64,000 bases of DNA, taken from positions 310,001 to 374,000 of the forward strand of contig NEEC01000025.1 of the NCBI GenBank assembly GCA_002189035.1, read 5' to 3'. This document shows positions 62,953-64,000 of the stretch, piece after piece. A program made the translations under genes and the position numbers. Below the pieces are notes generated by a model. It worked only from the letters and a program-made list of their open reading frames with translations, had not been told where the DNA came from and searched no databases. The stretch comes from Utricularia gibba. Taxonomy: Eukaryota > Streptophyta > Magnoliopsida > Lamiales > Lentibulariaceae. The first letter of the stretch is position 1. Each line of letters begins with the position of its first letter.

Positions 62953-64000
62953 GTTGTTTCAGGTTAGGGTTACCCTTCAAAGGAAGCATTATTCTCTGCT
63001 GAAAAGTATTGGTCACTTGTTCATGTAACCATCAATCTGGTTGTAATAGGGGACCCGAGGGTCTTTCATCCCCCGGAACATGGAATCAAAGCAAAGATCT
63101 GCACAGACATTCTATCGGATTAGCACAAACAAAAGAAAAAAAATCAGGTCTGAATATTTCCTTGTCTTCGAACTACTCCATTTAATGGTGGCTTACCTTA
63201 ATTTAGGAGATTAGGGTGTGTGCAAAAGGACGAGAGATGTGTGCCTGGAATGGGTGTAGGGGACCTTTGATCCATGTGAAGGTGCCCTGGTGTTGGGGTC
63301 CCTGATCTATTGGCCTAATATTGACTTTCCTGCTGATCCAGTCGCAGTCGCCATGCTTCTGTTATGCTGTAATCTACCTTCCTCTGCATCCTTTGTATTA
63401 CTACAAAGCAATCTTACATCGATAAATGAAAAATGAAAGTAAAACAATAAGTATATGAGATATTGTATATTACTAATAACAATTGAGTTTAATTTTTTTT
63501 AATATGATTTATATTTATTTATATATTTAGAATTTATATGTGTTCGTTTAATTAATCGAATCTTGAATTTCAATACTTTACGCCTCTGGGTTGACTGCAC
63601 ACTTGTTACATCAGATGTGTAAACAGAAGTAGATGAACCAGAGAACCAAATACAAGTTCCTTACAATCCTACACAGGCTTCCGTGCATCTGTGAAGCTAT
63701 TCTTCTATCCGAGACTGGGGTGACAGGGATATGAAATCGGCCCTTCATGTTCAAATTGTCTACTTGTGCTGCACCTGCTGGTCATAATATCCCACATGCC
63801 TCACCAAACAAAAGCAAGCGTTGCAGTTCCCAGTCTCGTTTGTTGTTAAGATAAGCCTACTGCTATTATTTCTTCATACAAAAACCCATGTGGGGGAACC
63901 GTGCTGTTTTGTCATACATTCGACATTAAAACCCAAGGGCGCTGGAGCTCATTATCAAAAGGGCAACCTTGGAATTTGGTGAAATATACTGTAAACAGTA
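62953..64000. other. Right edge, intergenic
   Basis: No gene recognised. Bases 63425-63570 are strongly A/T-rich. Remaining open frames are short and without protein-like composition. Confidence 0.5.

Overview
The window is nuclear chromosomal DNA of a photosynthetic land plant, very probably a flowering plant. The evidence is that almost every gene is split by short GT-AG introns (often 70-150 bp), there is a nuclear psaE gene with a plastid transit peptide, and plant-only families are present (class XI myosin with a DIL domain, ALE2-type receptor kinase, MRS2/MGT magnesium transporter, TBL acetyltransferase, TRM/DUF4378 protein). Telo-boxes and GGCCCA (site II) elements sit near several starts. 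The region is compact: 19 genes in 64 kb. I rebuilt exon models by hand from splice signals, reading-phase continuity and family alignment from memory; 18 of the 19 multi- or single-exon models close as an open frame, but none has transcript support.

Layout. 594-7806: DRIP-type RING E3 ligase (-), MRS2-type Mg transporter (-), ribosomal protein uL14/L23 (-), then, from a 169-bp divergent promoter, a glutathionyl-hydroquinone reductase (+). 8403-16372: G3BP-like NTF2-RRM protein (+) and ALE2-like receptor kinase (+). 17839-26854: class XI myosin with 39 coding exons (+). 27320-30852: psaE (-) and an unrecognised plant protein (+). 30853-35745 is an AT-rich, gene-poor stretch. 35746-43607: TRM-like protein (+), glycine-rich secreted protein (-), pectate lyase (-). 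43608-51705: sterol glucosyltransferase UGT80A-like (-), Alba-RGG protein (+), VAMP72 R-SNARE (-). 52895-61832: an unrecognised membrane protein (+), ASHH3/4-like SET methyltransferase (+), TBL-type O-acetyltransferase (+), and a frameshifted UGT79-like glycosyltransferase (+). The last 2 kb holds no recognised gene.

The genes look like an ordinary neighbourhood of unrelated plant genes, not an operon or a biosynthetic cluster. I did not find an undescribed multi-gene system. The most unusual signals are: six introns whose 5' splice site reads GC instead of GT, out of about 135 reconstructed; an intron with no usable 5' splice site in the unknown membrane-protein gene; a one-base frameshift in the terminal UGT; and two short local duplications, one at a stop codon (VAMP72) and one across an exon-intron boundary (Alba).
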